DNA of 64,000 bases from Ralstonia sp. 25mfcol4.1 (lineage in GTDB: Bacteria > Pseudomonadota > Gammaproteobacteria > Burkholderiales > Burkholderiaceae). The position numbers and the translations under genes are program-made. The notes below the pieces were generated by a model, which searched no databases, was not told where the DNA came from, and saw nothing but the letters and a program-made list of their open reading frames with translations. Positions 44,080 to 53,149 of the stretch are shown piece after piece (the first letter of the stretch is position 1; every line of letters begins with the position of its first letter). The stretch is from positions 62,001 through 126,000 of the forward strand of contig NZ_FNJO01000008.1 of assembly GCF_900104095.1 (NCBI RefSeq), in the 5' to 3' direction.

Positions 44080-44117
44080 CGCCCCCGGACATGCTGTCCC
44101 GTCTGGCGCCTGCGCCG

Positions 44118-44546
44118 TCATGCCACCGGGCGCTGCGCGCGTCCGACGATCTGCAGCGTCCGTAGCAATAACGCCAGACCGCGCCGCGTATCGGCATCGC
44201 GCGCCAGCGCCCACAGGGCCCGTGTACCTGGCGGCTCGGTGTCTCGCCGGGTCTGCGCAGCGGCCAGCCGCAGCGCGCCGCTTAACGCGCCATGGGCCGC
44301 CACGCCTTCCTCGAACACGCTGCTGACTTTCTCGATCATCGCCGGATCGAGAAAATCGACAAGATCGGCCATCAGCGCCAGTATGTCGACCAGGTTGTCG
44401 AGCCGCGCGCCGAGCAGCAGCGGGGCCAGCCTTGGAGACAGTTCTGCCCAGGCCGCCGGCGCCGGGTCAACCGGCTGGCTGTCGGCCAGATGGTGGGCAA
44501 CGTGCGGGGCAAGGCCCGGCTCGGAAGCCTCGGGAATGGATGCCAT
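44118..44546 (-). CDS. DUF1641 protein
   Basis: 142 residues from the ATG at 44546. The core L-L-L-G-A-R-L-D-N-L-V-D-I-L-A-L-M-A-D-L-V-D-F-L-D is the helical DUF1641 signature. These proteins are often coded next to flavin oxidoreductases of the sulfide:quinone reductase type or formate dehydrogenases, as here. Probably a subunit or assembly partner of the upstream oxidoreductase; exact role unknown. Confidence 0.85.
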   Translation of the reverse strand: MASIPEASEPGLAPHVAHHLADSQPVDPAPAAWAELSPRLAPLLLGARLDNLVDILALMADLVDFLDPAMIEKVSSVFEEGVAAHGALSGALRLAAAQTRRDTEPPGTRALWALARDADTRRGLALLLRTLQIVGRAQRPVA

Positions 44547-44591
44547 GGGGACTCCACAGTGGATCACATCGGGTGATGGCAGGAGCGGCGG

Positions 44592-45782
44592 TCAGAGCAT
44601 GCCCCGCGCAACCGCCCAGTAGGCGCCGCGATTGAAGCCCTGGCGCAGCAGGCCGCCCAGCCTGGTGGGCGGCATCGGTTGCACGTCCCGATGGTAGTCG
44701 TACCAGAGCGGCATGCCCGCCGATAGCCCAAGCTGGGCAACGGCCTGAACCTTGCCGTCGTAGGCCGCGACGGGACGTCCCAGGCGTATCGACGCCGCGA
44801 TGTTGTCGGCGATCACCGGCGCCTGGTTGTGGCATGAGCCGCCGGCCTTGCTGACCGGCAGATCCACGGTATCGCCGATCACGTAAACCCGCTCATGCCC
44901 GCGCACCTGCAAGGTCTCATGGTCGGTGGGCAGCCAGCCCTCGTCGTCGGCGGCTTCGGACAGGCCGCTCTGGCGCACCACATCGACGGCGCGGATGGGC
45001 GGCGTGGCCATCAGGATGTCAAACGGCTGCTCGGCGCCCTCTTCCGAATACGCCACCCGCCTGCCGGGGTCCACGCGCGCCAGGGTAAAGCCGCGCTGAA
45101 AGCGGATGCCGCGCTGCTCGAACAGGGCCGGCACGACATCGCAGGTGGGCTTCTGCAGGAACAGGCAATTGCGCAGCAACTGCGAGACGGTCGGGTAGGT
45201 GTAGACGATCTCCACCCGCTCGCGCACCCCGCGCCGGCGCAGGTAGTCGTCCAGCATCAACGTGGTTTCCAGCGGCGCGATGCCACATTGATGTGGCACG
45301 TTGTGCGTCTTCGGGAACGAAACCGTGACGAAGATTCGCCCCCGCTGGATGCGCGCGAGCTTTTCGGCCAGCTGACGGGCCGGCGCGTACTGGTAGAAAT
45401 GGTCGCCCGCCTCGCCCAGCCCCTCGATGCGCTCCGGGGCCGGCACGCACCCGGTGGCGATCACCAGATAGTCGTAGCCGTAGCGCCTGCCGCTGCGGGC
45501 CTGCACCTCCTGGCGGCCCAGATGGAACTGCTCGGCCGCATCCACCACGAAATCGATCTCCGGCCGCAGCAGCGACCGCTCGCGCCGTACCAGTTCCTCG
45601 CGGAAGAACGCGCCGAACGCCACATACATGAACGCCGGCTTGTAGAAGTGATCGTCCGTATCGGACAGCACGGTCACGGCGACGTCGCCGTCGACGATCT
45701 CCCGGAACAGCTTGCCGGCCAACTGGTTGGCCAGCATCGTGCCCCCCACGCCGCCCCCTACGATCAGTATGCGTTGTGTCAT
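44592..45782 (-). CDS. FAD-dependent oxidoreductase of sulfide:quinone reductase type
   Basis: 396 residues from the ATG at 45782 (GTGGAG upstream). N-terminal I-L-I-V-G-G-G-V-G-G-T FAD motif. Three Cys stand at places like those of SQR: A-T-G-C-V-P, H-Q-C-G-I-A-P-L-E and G-S-C-H-N-Q-A-P. V-Y-V-I-G-D-T-V-D binds FAD near the end. It should pass electrons from a sulfur compound to quinone at the membrane. With DUF1641, OsmC and methyltransferase genes it forms a compact cluster. Confidence 0.85.
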   Translation of the reverse strand: MTQRILIVGGGVGGTMLANQLAGKLFREIVDGDVAVTVLSDTDDHFYKPAFMYVAFGAFFREELVRRERSLLRPEIDFVVDAAEQFHLGRQEVQARSGRRYGYDYLVIATGCVPAPERIEGLGEAGDHFYQYAPARQLAEKLARIQRGRIFVTVSFPKTHNVPHQCGIAPLETTLMLDDYLRRRGVRERVEIVYTYPTVSQLLRNCLFLQKPTCDVVPALFEQRGIRFQRGFTLARVDPGRRVAYSEEGAEQPFDILMATPPIRAVDVVRQSGLSEAADDEGWLPTDHETLQVRGHERVYVIGDTVDLPVSKAGGSCHNQAPVIADNIAASIRLGRPVAAYDGKVQAVAQLGLSAGMPLWYDYHRDVQPMPPTRLGGLLRQGFNRGAYWAVARGML

Positions 45783-45821
45783 CGTCTCCACCTGGTCAGG
45801 ATCATCGAGAGAACATGCCGC

Positions 45822-46199
45822 TCAGACGCGAATCCGCACGGGGCGGGAAAGTGTCTGGCAGACCGGGCACTCACGCGCCGTCTTCAGCACGCGCGCGTGC
45901 AGGTCGGCCGATATGGCGGCCAGGAAAAATACGTCGATCTCGAAGGCGGTGATGTCGCCCTGGCGGTCCAGGCGGACATCCACGCGGTACGGCGGCAGTT
46001 GCGCGTCGCGGTGGGCCATGTCGATGGTGATGCAGACGCAGGCTGCCACGGCGCCCGCCAGCAGTTCGTGCGGCCGCATGGCGGTTCCGCCGCGCAGGCC
46101 GTCGGCGGCCGCATCGGCAAGCACCACGTGATGCCCGCTGCGGATCGTCACGGCGTACGACGGGCCCTGGCGCGACGCGGAAACCTGCAGCGGCGCCAT
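45822..46199 (-). CDS. OsmC-family protein
   Basis: 125 residues. The ATG shares one base with the stop of the methyltransferase gene (TGATG), so the longer frame is not used. The two redox Cys are in A-A-C-V-C-I-T and A-R-E-C-P-V-C-Q-T-L. OsmC proteins reduce organic hydroperoxides or act on sulfur species. Its place by an SQR-like gene suggests the latter; not proven. Confidence 0.85.
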   Translation of the reverse strand: MAPLQVSASRQGPSYAVTIRSGHHVVLADAAADGLRGGTAMRPHELLAGAVAACVCITIDMAHRDAQLPPYRVDVRLDRQGDITAFEIDVFFLAAISADLHARVLKTARECPVCQTLSRPVRIRV

Positions 46200-47026
46200 C
46201 AGTGGACCTGCGCCACCACGAACAGCCGTCGAAACGGAAACAGCGTGCGGCCGTCGGGGCCATTTGGATAGAGCTTGCGCAGCCTTGGCACGTATTGCGC
46301 CAGAAAGCGGCCGCGCTCGCTGTCGTCGAGATGATCGGTCACCGCGCGCAGGCCCGACGCCTTGATCCAGTCGTAGACGGGGTCGTCGCCTTCCACCACC
46401 TGCAGGTAGTCTGTCTTCCAGATGTCCAGATGCGCGGTGCGATCCACCAGCAGCTGGTAGTAGAACGCCGCGGGCTGCACGTGGTTGCGCGCCAGTTCTC
46501 CCCGCAACATCGGCGTGCCCAGCACACTGCCGCCCGGGCCGGCGGTGGCCAGCACCTCGCGCATCAGACCGTACCAGGGGGTCTCGCACCAGTCGGGCAT
46601 ATGCAGCGCCAGGCAGCCGCCGGGCCGCAGAAAGCCCAGCAACCTTGGCAGCAGCGTTTCGTGATCGCCCAGGAAGTGAAGCACCGCGCTGGCGAAGATC
46701 AGGTCCGCGTGCGCCTGCGGCGTCCAGTGCTGAATGTCAGCCTGCTCCCAGCGGATGGCGCCACTCTCGCCGGCTGCGGCAGCCAGCATTTCGGGGGAAC
46801 TGTCTACGCCGCACACGCTGGCGTGTGGCCATTTTTCCTGCAAGGCCCGGGTGACATGCCCCGGGCCGCAACCGATGTCGTATACCGTGTGCGGCGCATC
46901 GAGCGGCACCCGCTGCAGAAGCTCCACCGCGGGCCGCAGCCGCAAATCGGAAAACTGCAGATACAGCGTGGGATCCCAGCGCGCATCCGGCCGGCCCTCG
47001 CTCACGTTCATCGACATCAATCGCAT
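46199..47026 (-). CDS. tam: Trans-aconitate methyltransferase-like SAM enzyme
   Basis: 275 residues. The start at 47026 is fixed by GGAGAG seven bases upstream. SAM motif V-Y-D-I-G-C-G-P-G-H-V-T (about 48-59), D-S-S-P-E-M-L and later D-W-I-K-A-S-G-L-R, which match Tam-type methyltransferases. Tam methylates trans-aconitate to neutralise an aconitase inhibitor. First gene of the cluster with OsmC, SQR-like and DUF1641 proteins. Confidence 0.82.
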   Translation of the reverse strand: MRLMSMNVSEGRPDARWDPTLYLQFSDLRLRPAVELLQRVPLDAPHTVYDIGCGPGHVTRALQEKWPHASVCGVDSSPEMLAAAAGESGAIRWEQADIQHWTPQAHADLIFASAVLHFLGDHETLLPRLLGFLRPGGCLALHMPDWCETPWYGLMREVLATAGPGGSVLGTPMLRGELARNHVQPAAFYYQLLVDRTAHLDIWKTDYLQVVEGDDPVYDWIKASGLRAVTDHLDDSERGRFLAQYVPRLRKLYPNGPDGRTLFPFRRLFVVAQVH

Positions 47027-47225
47027 GGTTGGCTCTCCATGGCGCGATGCCGGGGGCATCGGGAATGCTCATTAGCATATGCATTCGATGTCGCGACGCT
47101 ACTGAAGAATCTTTATGTCAGTACTGGCACGGTTTAAATGACAAGTCCGCGCTTCTCACGCGAACGGGTGACATCTGCGCGGGAACGGCCGCACAACGAC
47201 CGCACAACGGCCGCCAAAATGAAAA

Positions 47226-47254
47226 CCGGCGGTGCGATTCCGTCGCACCGCCGG
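47226..47254 (-). terminator. Terminator of the downstream porin gene
   Basis: On the minus strand CCGGCGGTGCG, 7-nt loop, CGCACCGCCGG, then TTTTCATTTT. Perfect 11-bp stem beginning 30 bp after the porin stop at 47284. Confidence 0.85.
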
Positions 47255-47283
47255 AAAGCCTGGCCCTCAGCCCGGAACAATGA

Positions 47284-48330
47284 TCAGAAGCGGTGCTGCA
47301 GGCCCGCCAGCACGCCGACCTGGTTGTCCGCATAGCCAGCGAAATCACGCGAGACACTCACAGGCTGGCCATTGCGCGCCTTCGCATAGGCCGCGGACAC
47401 GTATGCCAGCGTGCGTTTGGAAAAGCTGTACTGGGCGCGCAGCGAGACCATGATCGGATCGGCGTTGGTGTCGCCCTTGATGTTCTGCTTGTAGACCGCG
47501 CCGTACAGCGCGAAGGCCGGCGTGAAGTCGTACGCGGCGCCCAGCCAGTACATGTCGCTCAGCTGATTGGGAGCCGTCGTGGTGAAGGTCTTTCGGTAAT
47601 TGCGATAGCCGGCAAAGAGCTTCAGCGCGCCAACGTCGTATCTGGCACCGGCATGGATGCCCTGGGCATAGTCGGTGGGGTCGCCCGCAGCCCCGTGGAC
47701 GCGGTCCCATGTGACCACCGCCGAAAAACCGCCCGCCGCGTAGCCAATCGCAAGATCGTATTTCAACGAAGATTTGAAGCTGCCGGGGTCTTCGCCGAAC
47801 CCCAGCGTTCCGCCGACCTTCACGGGCCCGAACTGGCCGTCATAGCGCACCACGTTCGACGATCGCACGAACATGCTGTCCTGCCGGTCTCCGGAGCCTG
47901 TCGAGGCCATGGCCCAGGAATAGTTTTGCGCGTAGTCCATGGGCTCGAACGGCGCCATGTAGTCGAACGTGGTGGAATAGTCCGCGCCCATCCGGATACT
48001 GCCCAGCGTTTCGTGCTGCAGGCCCACCCATGCGCGCCGGTTGAACAGCCCGCGGTCGCCGTAGAACGTTCCGGTATCGGCCTGGATACCCGATTCCAGC
48101 CTGAAGATGGCGGTCATTCCGCCGCCGAGCGGCTCGGCGCCGCGCAGGCCCCAGCGGGAAATGTTCTTGCCGCCCGATACCAGCCCCACCGTCGATCTGC
48201 CATCGGGACCGGCGTTGCTGATGTACTCGACGCCCACGTCAAGCAGCCCATAGAGCGTGATGCCGGACTGCGCTTCTGCTGCTGTCGAGACCAGGCCGCT
48301 TGCGGCCAGTACCACTGCCTTGCGTTTCAT
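47284..48330 (-). CDS. Outer-membrane porin, copy 1 of a tandem pair
   Basis: 348 residues. Start at 48330 with AAGGAGG six bases upstream. Signal peptide M-K-R-K-A-V-V-L-A-A, then S-G-I-T-L-Y-G-L-L-D-V-G-V and S-R-W-G-L-R-G-A-E-P-L-G-G-G; ends Q-H-R-F. It is a close paralogue of the next gene, sharing I-H-A-G-A, N-Y-R-K-T-F-T-T-T-A and V-Y-K-Q-N-I-K-G-D-T. It has its own terminator and probable promoter. Confidence 0.92.
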   Translation of the reverse strand: MKRKAVVLAASGLVSTAAEAQSGITLYGLLDVGVEYISNAGPDGRSTVGLVSGGKNISRWGLRGAEPLGGGMTAIFRLESGIQADTGTFYGDRGLFNRRAWVGLQHETLGSIRMGADYSTTFDYMAPFEPMDYAQNYSWAMASTGSGDRQDSMFVRSSNVVRYDGQFGPVKVGGTLGFGEDPGSFKSSLKYDLAIGYAAGGFSAVVTWDRVHGAAGDPTDYAQGIHAGARYDVGALKLFAGYRNYRKTFTTTAPNQLSDMYWLGAAYDFTPAFALYGAVYKQNIKGDTNADPIMVSLRAQYSFSKRTLAYVSAAYAKARNGQPVSVSRDFAGYADNQVGVLAGLQHRF

Positions 48331-48472
48331 GTCAGACCTCCTTGCACGTTCCTGTTTGGACGTGCGGCGTGAGGTCCGGTGCCGGCGCCAGGCCGTGCTT
48401 TCGCGAGCCCTTTTGATCCACGGCAGGCGGGCGTCAGCGCAAGGCTGCAAAGCAGTGGCCAGAAATGAAAAA

Positions 48473-48501
48473 CCGGCGGCGCGAGCCCCTCGCACCGCCG
48501 G
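48473..48501 (-). terminator. Terminator of the upstream porin gene
   Basis: On the minus strand CCGGCGGTGCG, 7-nt loop, CGCGCCGCCGG (one mismatch), then TTTTTCATTT. Nearly identical to the hairpin at 47226-47254, so the terminator was duplicated along with the gene. Confidence 0.82.
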
Positions 48502-48535
48502 AAGGCCGCCCACCACGGCAGCCTGGAAACAACGA

Positions 48536-49600
48536 TCAGAAGCGGTGCTGCAGGCCCGCCGTCACACCGACCTGATTGTTGGCATAGCCAACGAAATCGC
48601 GCGAGACACTCACGTTCTGACCGTTGCGCGCCTTGGCATACGCTGCGGACAGGTACGCTGAGGTGCGTTTGGAAAGATTGTATTGGGCGCGCATCGAGAT
48701 CATGATCGGATCCCCATCGGTGTCGCCCTTGATGTTCTGCTTGTAGACCGCGCCGTACAGCGTGAAGGCGGGCGTGAAGTCGTAGGCGGCGCCCACCCAG
48801 TACATGTCGCTCAGCTGCTTGGCGGCCGTCGTGGTGAACGTCTTGCGGTAATTGCGATAACCGGCGTACACCGACAGCGGGCCGAAGTCGTAGCTGGCGC
48901 CGGCGTGGATGCCCTGGATGTAGTCGGTGGAGTCGGCCGGCGTGGTGCTGGCGCCCGCGCCCATCTGGCGATCCCAGGTCACGGCCGCGGCAAAGTTGCC
49001 GGCGTTGTAGCCCAGACCCAGATCGTATTTCGACGAACTCTTGTAACTGCCCGGCACTTCGCCGAACGCCATCGTGCCGCCCACCTTGAACGGCCCGAAC
49101 TGGCCGTCGTAGCGCACGATGTTGGTCGAACGCGAGAACATGCCGTCCTTGCGGCCGCCCGTGGCCGTCGAAGACGTGGCCCACGAATAGTTCGGCGCGT
49201 ACCCCATCGGGTCGAACGGCAGCATGAAGTCGTAGGTCGTGGTGAAGTCACGGCCCAGGCGGATGCTGCCGAGGTTCTTGTCCTGCAGGCCCACCCAGGC
49301 GCGACGGTCGAACAGCGTATTGTCGGTGTCGAGCTTGCCGGTATCGATGGCGATGCCCGATTCCAGCGTGAAGATGGCCTTCAGTCCGCCACCCAGGTCT
49401 TCGGTGCCACGCAGGCCCCAGCGCGACGTGTTCTTGCCGCCCGAGGTCATTTTCACCAGGGAATTGCCGTTGGCGCTGGCATGGTTCACGTACTCGATGC
49501 CCGAATCCACCAGGCCATACAGCGTCACACTCGATTGCGCCGCCGCGCCGCCCGATACCACGCAACCCAACGCGGCCAGGGCCACTGCCTTCCGTTTCAT
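48536..49600 (-). CDS. Outer-membrane porin, copy 2 of a tandem pair
   Basis: 354 residues. AAAGGAG precedes the ATG at 49600. Signal peptide (cleavage near G-G-A-A-A-Q, about 17-22), S-V-T-L-Y-G-L-V-D-S-G-I, S-R-W-G-L-R-G-T-E-D-L-G-G-G and C-terminal Q-H-R-F. Divergent from tctD with 202 bp between them. In Pseudomonas TctD controls a tricarboxylate porin, so this copy may be regulated by TctDE. Confidence 0.93.
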   Translation of the reverse strand: MKRKAVALAALGCVVSGGAAAQSSVTLYGLVDSGIEYVNHASANGNSLVKMTSGGKNTSRWGLRGTEDLGGGLKAIFTLESGIAIDTGKLDTDNTLFDRRAWVGLQDKNLGSIRLGRDFTTTYDFMLPFDPMGYAPNYSWATSSTATGGRKDGMFSRSTNIVRYDGQFGPFKVGGTMAFGEVPGSYKSSSKYDLGLGYNAGNFAAAVTWDRQMGAGASTTPADSTDYIQGIHAGASYDFGPLSVYAGYRNYRKTFTTTAAKQLSDMYWVGAAYDFTPAFTLYGAVYKQNIKGDTDGDPIMISMRAQYNLSKRTSAYLSAAYAKARNGQNVSVSRDFVGYANNQVGVTAGLQHRF

Positions 49601-49802
49601 CCTCAGTCTCCTTTGTTGTTCTGGTGTGTAGTGAACGGAGCGGATGGTATGGGGGCCTCACTTTCAGTTCGCTTTCGATACGCTTGCGATTTTTTCCGTG
49701 GGGGATGCACCACGATTGGGACTTTCCCCATCTAGGCGCCGGCGCCGGTAACGGGTATCACTCCAGCGCGATTCCCCTGTAGACCCTGTTTGCCGTAGCC
49801 CC

Positions 49803-50504
49803 ATGCGTATCCTGCTTGCCGAAGACAACCTGAAACTGGCCGCCTCCCTGACGGAATCGCTGAGCCAGAGCGGCTTCACGGTCGACTGCATGCATGACGG
49901 GGCCAGCGCCGATCACCTGTTGACCACGCAAGACTACGCGCTGGCCATCCTCGACATCGGCATGCCGCGCCTGGACGGCCTGGAAGTGCTGCGGCGCCTG
50001 CGCGCGCGCCGCAATCCGCTGCCGGTGCTGATCCTGACCGCCCACGGATCAGTGGAAGACCGCGTGCGCGGCCTCAACCTGGGCGCCGACGATTACCTGG
50101 CCAAGCCCTTCGCACTGACCGAACTCGAAGCCCGCGCCCGCGCGCTGATCCGGCGCAGCCATGGCCATGACCGTACCGAACTGGCCTGCGGTCCGCTGCA
50201 CTACGACAGCGTGAGCCGCGCCTTCACGCTCAACGGCGAACTGCTGCCACTGACGGGCCGCGAACGGGCCGTGCTGGAGATTCTGCTATTGCGCGACGGC
50301 CGGGCGGTCAACAAGGCCGCCCTGTCCGAGAAGATTTTCGGCATCGATGAATCGGTCAACGCCGACGCCATCGAGATCTACGTGTACCGGCTGCGCAAGA
50401 AGCTCGAAGGCTCCGGCGTCAGCATCGTCACGCTGCGCGGCCTGGGCTATCTGCTCGAAGCGCAGGACACCGCGGCGGCCGCCAGCGCGGGCCCGCGCGC
50501 ATGA
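49803..50504 (+). CDS. tctD: OmpR-type response regulator, TctD-like
   Basis: 233 residues. Receiver domain with phospho-acceptor Asp about 51 (A-I-L-D-I-G-M-P-R-L-D-G) and Lys about 101 in Y-L-A-K-P-F. The winged helix has I-E-I-Y-V-Y-R-L-R-K-K-L and a final L-R-G-L-G-Y-L-L. Its stop overlaps the kinase start (ATGA). Family resemblance is to TctD; the real regulon may be the divergent porins or another carboxylate system. Confidence 0.88.
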   Translation: MRILLAEDNLKLAASLTESLSQSGFTVDCMHDGASADHLLTTQDYALAILDIGMPRLDGLEVLRRLRARRNPLPVLILTAHGSVEDRVRGLNLGADDYLAKPFALTELEARARALIRRSHGHDRTELACGPLHYDSVSRAFTLNGELLPLTGRERAVLEILLLRDGRAVNKAALSEKIFGIDESVNADAIEIYVYRLRKKLEGSGVSIVTLRGLGYLLEAQDTAAAASAGPRA

Positions 50505-51877
50505 AGACCGGCAGCCTGCGGCTGCAATTGACGCTCTGGCTGCTGCTGCCCCTGCTGGTATTGCTGGCGCTCGACGCGTGGCTGACCGACCGGCGAGCCA
50601 TGTCCGCGGCCCACCAGGCGTTCGACCGCACCCTGGCGGCATCGCTGAAGGCCATGCGCGAAGGCATCAAGCTGCGCGACGGCCGCGTGGAGGTGGAGGT
50701 GCCCTATCTGGCGCTGGAGGTCTTCGATGCCGAGGCGGGTTCGCGCGTTTACTACAAGATCCGTGACGAGCACGGCACTACGATCACCGGCTACGACGAT
50801 TTGCCGATGCCGACCGGGTCGGTGCGCTCGCTCTATCGGACGCAGTTCTACGACGCCGACTTCCGTGGCACACCCGTCCGCATGGCCGCCATGGCGCTGC
50901 CGCTGCACGACGTGCGCTCCGCGCGTACGCAGATGGTGTGGGTGCTGGTGGCCGAATCCACAGAGCCGCGCGAGCAGCTGGCCCACGAAATCCTGATCGG
51001 CTCACTGCTGCAGGAGTTGATGCTGGTGAGCCTGGCGCTGGTCATCGTCTGGTTCGGCGTACGGCGCGGGCTGCGGCCGCTTCAGCGCCTGTCGGACACC
51101 GTGGCCGCGCGCGGGCCCGATGACCTCGCCCCAATCGGCGACACCACGCTGCCCGTGGAAATCCGGCCGCTCGTCACCGCCGTGAACCAGTACGTGGCGC
51201 GGCTGCACCGCATGGTCCAGGGGCGCAAGCGTTTCTTTGCCGATGCCGCCCACCAGCTCAAGACACCGCTGGCGGTCATCCAGGCCGAGTCGGAACTGGC
51301 ACTGCGCGAAACAGACCTGGCCGGCGTGCGCGGACACGTGGCAAGGCTCAATGGATCGGTCCGGCAGGCGGCAAAGGAAGTGGCGCAATTACTATCGCTG
51401 TCGCGGCTCGAAACGGATAGCGGCTACGCCCCGACGCTGCGCCCGCTACGCCTGGACCGGCTGGCGAAACAGGTGGCGCTGGACTGGGCGCCCACGGCCC
51501 GCCAGCAAGGGGTGGACCTCGGCTTCGATGGCGATGCACAGCCCCACGCAAGTGTCAGCGGACAACCGGAACTGCTGCAGGAACTCATCGGCAACCTGAT
51601 CGACAACGCGGTGCGTTACGCGGGCCCAGGTGCCATGGTCACGGTGCGCGTGGCCGGGCGCAGCCTGCTGGTGGAGGACAACGGCCCCGGCGTGGCGCCG
51701 TTCGAGCGCGAATCGGTGTTCAAACGTTTTTACCGCGGCGAGGCCAGTGCCAGCCGCGAAGGCAGTGGCCTGGGCCTGTCCATCGTGCGCGAGATCGCGC
51801 GGCTGCATGGCGCTACCGTCGCACTGGCTGACACACAGGGCGGCGGGTTGACGGTGGTGGTGGATTTTCCGGGGTAA
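50501..51877 (+). CDS. tctE: Sensor histidine kinase, TctE-like
   Basis: 458 residues. Two membrane segments (about 7-28 and 165-187) flank a periplasmic sensor with an F-D-R-T-L-A-A-S-L-K-A-M-R start typical of TctE. H-box D-A-A-H-Q-L-K-T-P-L (His about 251), N-box and G-S-G-L-G-L-S-I-V at the end. It phosphorylates TctD, coded just upstream with an overlapping stop/start. Confidence 0.88.
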   Translation: MKTGSLRLQLTLWLLLPLLVLLALDAWLTDRRAMSAAHQAFDRTLAASLKAMREGIKLRDGRVEVEVPYLALEVFDAEAGSRVYYKIRDEHGTTITGYDDLPMPTGSVRSLYRTQFYDADFRGTPVRMAAMALPLHDVRSARTQMVWVLVAESTEPREQLAHEILIGSLLQELMLVSLALVIVWFGVRRGLRPLQRLSDTVAARGPDDLAPIGDTTLPVEIRPLVTAVNQYVARLHRMVQGRKRFFADAAHQLKTPLAVIQAESELALRETDLAGVRGHVARLNGSVRQAAKEVAQLLSLSRLETDSGYAPTLRPLRLDRLAKQVALDWAPTARQQGVDLGFDGDAQPHASVSGQPELLQELIGNLIDNAVRYAGPGAMVTVRVAGRSLLVEDNGPGVAPFERESVFKRFYRGEASASREGSGLGLSIVREIARLHGATVALADTQGGGLTVVVDFPG

Positions 51878-51889
51878 GTGGGGTGCGCG

Positions 51890-52333
51890 TCACCCCTGCT
51901 GGGGCCGCGACAGATTGGCCCGGGCGCGTCGCAGGAATTCAACGAATTGCTCCGCCTCGGCTTCGGTAAAGCCGTCGAGGGCCTGGGCGGTCACCACGTC
52001 GCCCACATGCTGCGCCGCGTCCAGCGCCTGATCGGCTTTTTCGGTCATGCGCACCATGCGCTCGCGACGGTCTTCAGGGTTGGGACGGCGGGCGATCCAG
52101 CCGCCCTCTTCCATGCGATCAAGCAACCGCCCGGCCGAAATCGGCGCCACTTCCATCAGGTCGGCCAGGGCCGCCTGGTTCATTTCGCCGTGATACGACA
52201 GGTAGGCCAACGCCCGAAACTGGGCACGCGTGAGGTCCAGCGTGGAGCGCGACAGGTCATCGAACCGCTTGCCGGACAAGCGTCCCACGTCCGACACCAG
52301 AAAGCCGAAGCGCTTTTCAAGATTCTTTTCCAT
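51890..52333 (-). CDS. MarR-family transcriptional regulator
   Basis: 147 residues from the ATG at 52333. Winged helix with L-T-R-A-Q-F-R-A-L-A-Y-L-S and I-S-A-G-R-L-L-D-R-M-E-E-G-G-W-I-A-R-R, then D-R-R-E-R-M-V-R. Stands alone; the gene after tctE converges on it 12 bp away. Target unknown; it may act on itself. Confidence 0.88.
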   Translation of the reverse strand: MEKNLEKRFGFLVSDVGRLSGKRFDDLSRSTLDLTRAQFRALAYLSYHGEMNQAALADLMEVAPISAGRLLDRMEEGGWIARRPNPEDRRERMVRMTEKADQALDAAQHVGDVVTAQALDGFTEAEAEQFVEFLRRARANLSRPQQG

Positions 52334-52553
52334 GCGCGGGATTATAGGGAGTCGCACGGTTCGGTTTGGTGTCGAAAACCCTGAATCGCACACTCGGCCG
52401 GGCGTGATCAAAGGCTTTGGGCTGTCTGGTATGCGTGCCGCTGCCGACGGCGGCAACCTTGCACGCGCCGCCGTGGATTGCGCTAAGCTGGTCGCGAATC
52501 CGACACTGGCTGGCCCTGGCCAGCCTTGAAACTGTCCCGTCCCTGGAGCGGCA

Positions 52554-52799
52554 ATGCCGACCTACGACTATCGATGCCCTATCTGCGGCGACTTTTCTGA
52601 AATTCGGCCGATGGCCCGCCGCGACGACCCCGCCGTCTGTCCCGACTGCGGCGAAGCGGCCACGCGCGCCCTGGTGGCCGCCCCAGGCCTTGCCGGCGGC
52701 AGCACGGAAGGCGCCGGCCCCGGCCACGGCGCATCGTGCGCCTGCTGCGGTCCCGTCAAGCTGGCGGGACGAGCCAGTGGCGGCGGCTGGAGCCGCTGA
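52554..52799 (+). CDS. FmdB-like zinc-ribbon protein
   Basis: 81 residues. M-P-T-Y-D-Y-R-C-P-I-C-G and V-C-P-D-C-G-E form the four-Cys ribbon of the FmdB/CxxC family. A second C-A-C-C-G near 63-67 is extra. The tail is Gly/Ser-rich. Family members are putative regulators; no amidase gene is nearby. Confidence 0.85.
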   Translation: MPTYDYRCPICGDFSEIRPMARRDDPAVCPDCGEAATRALVAAPGLAGGSTEGAGPGHGASCACCGPVKLAGRASGGGWSR

Positions 52800-52834
52800 G
52801 GCCGCTTCGATTCGAGCGAGCAAAGGTGTGACGC

Positions 52835-53149
52835 CTAGCGAAGCGATGCCAATCGCTGGATTGTTTCCGGGTACTTCTGCACAAGCCGGATAAGCAGCGT
52901 CGCCTGAGCGTTCGGTTTGGCGCGCCCCTGCTCCCAGTTCTCCAGGGTGCGGGGGTTGATCCTGAGGTACATCGCAAACACCGGGCGCGACATATTCAAC
53001 CGTTCGCGAAGCTCGACCAGTTCTTCTGCGGCTATCGCCTGCAACGCCTCGATTCGCACCTTGTGCGAACGCAACGTAGCCTTGCCCTGCCGTTCGGCAG
53101 CGAGGGCATCGAATCCCTCCATCAGTTCGGCAAAGATGTCACGCGTCAT
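52835..53149 (-). CDS. Antitoxin with HTH domain (HigA/XRE type)
   Basis: 104 residues from the ATG at 53149 (AGGAG upstream). The N-terminal helix region is followed by an XRE-like helix-turn-helix (M-S-R-P-V-F-A-M-Y-L-R-I-N-P-R-T-L-E-N-W-E-Q-G, about 54-76). It overlaps the toxin gene by 11 bp. The toxin-first order is that of HigBA modules. It should bind the toxin and repress the shared promoter. Confidence 0.85.
   Translation of the reverse strand: MTRDIFAELMEGFDALAAERQGKATLRSHKVRIEALQAIAAEELVELRERLNMSRPVFAMYLRINPRTLENWEQGRAKPNAQATLLIRLVQKYPETIQRLASLR

Noticed and set aside
47226..48501. Porin hairpins as mobile repeats
   Set aside because: They are placed at both gene ends with T runs and are better explained as duplicated terminators.
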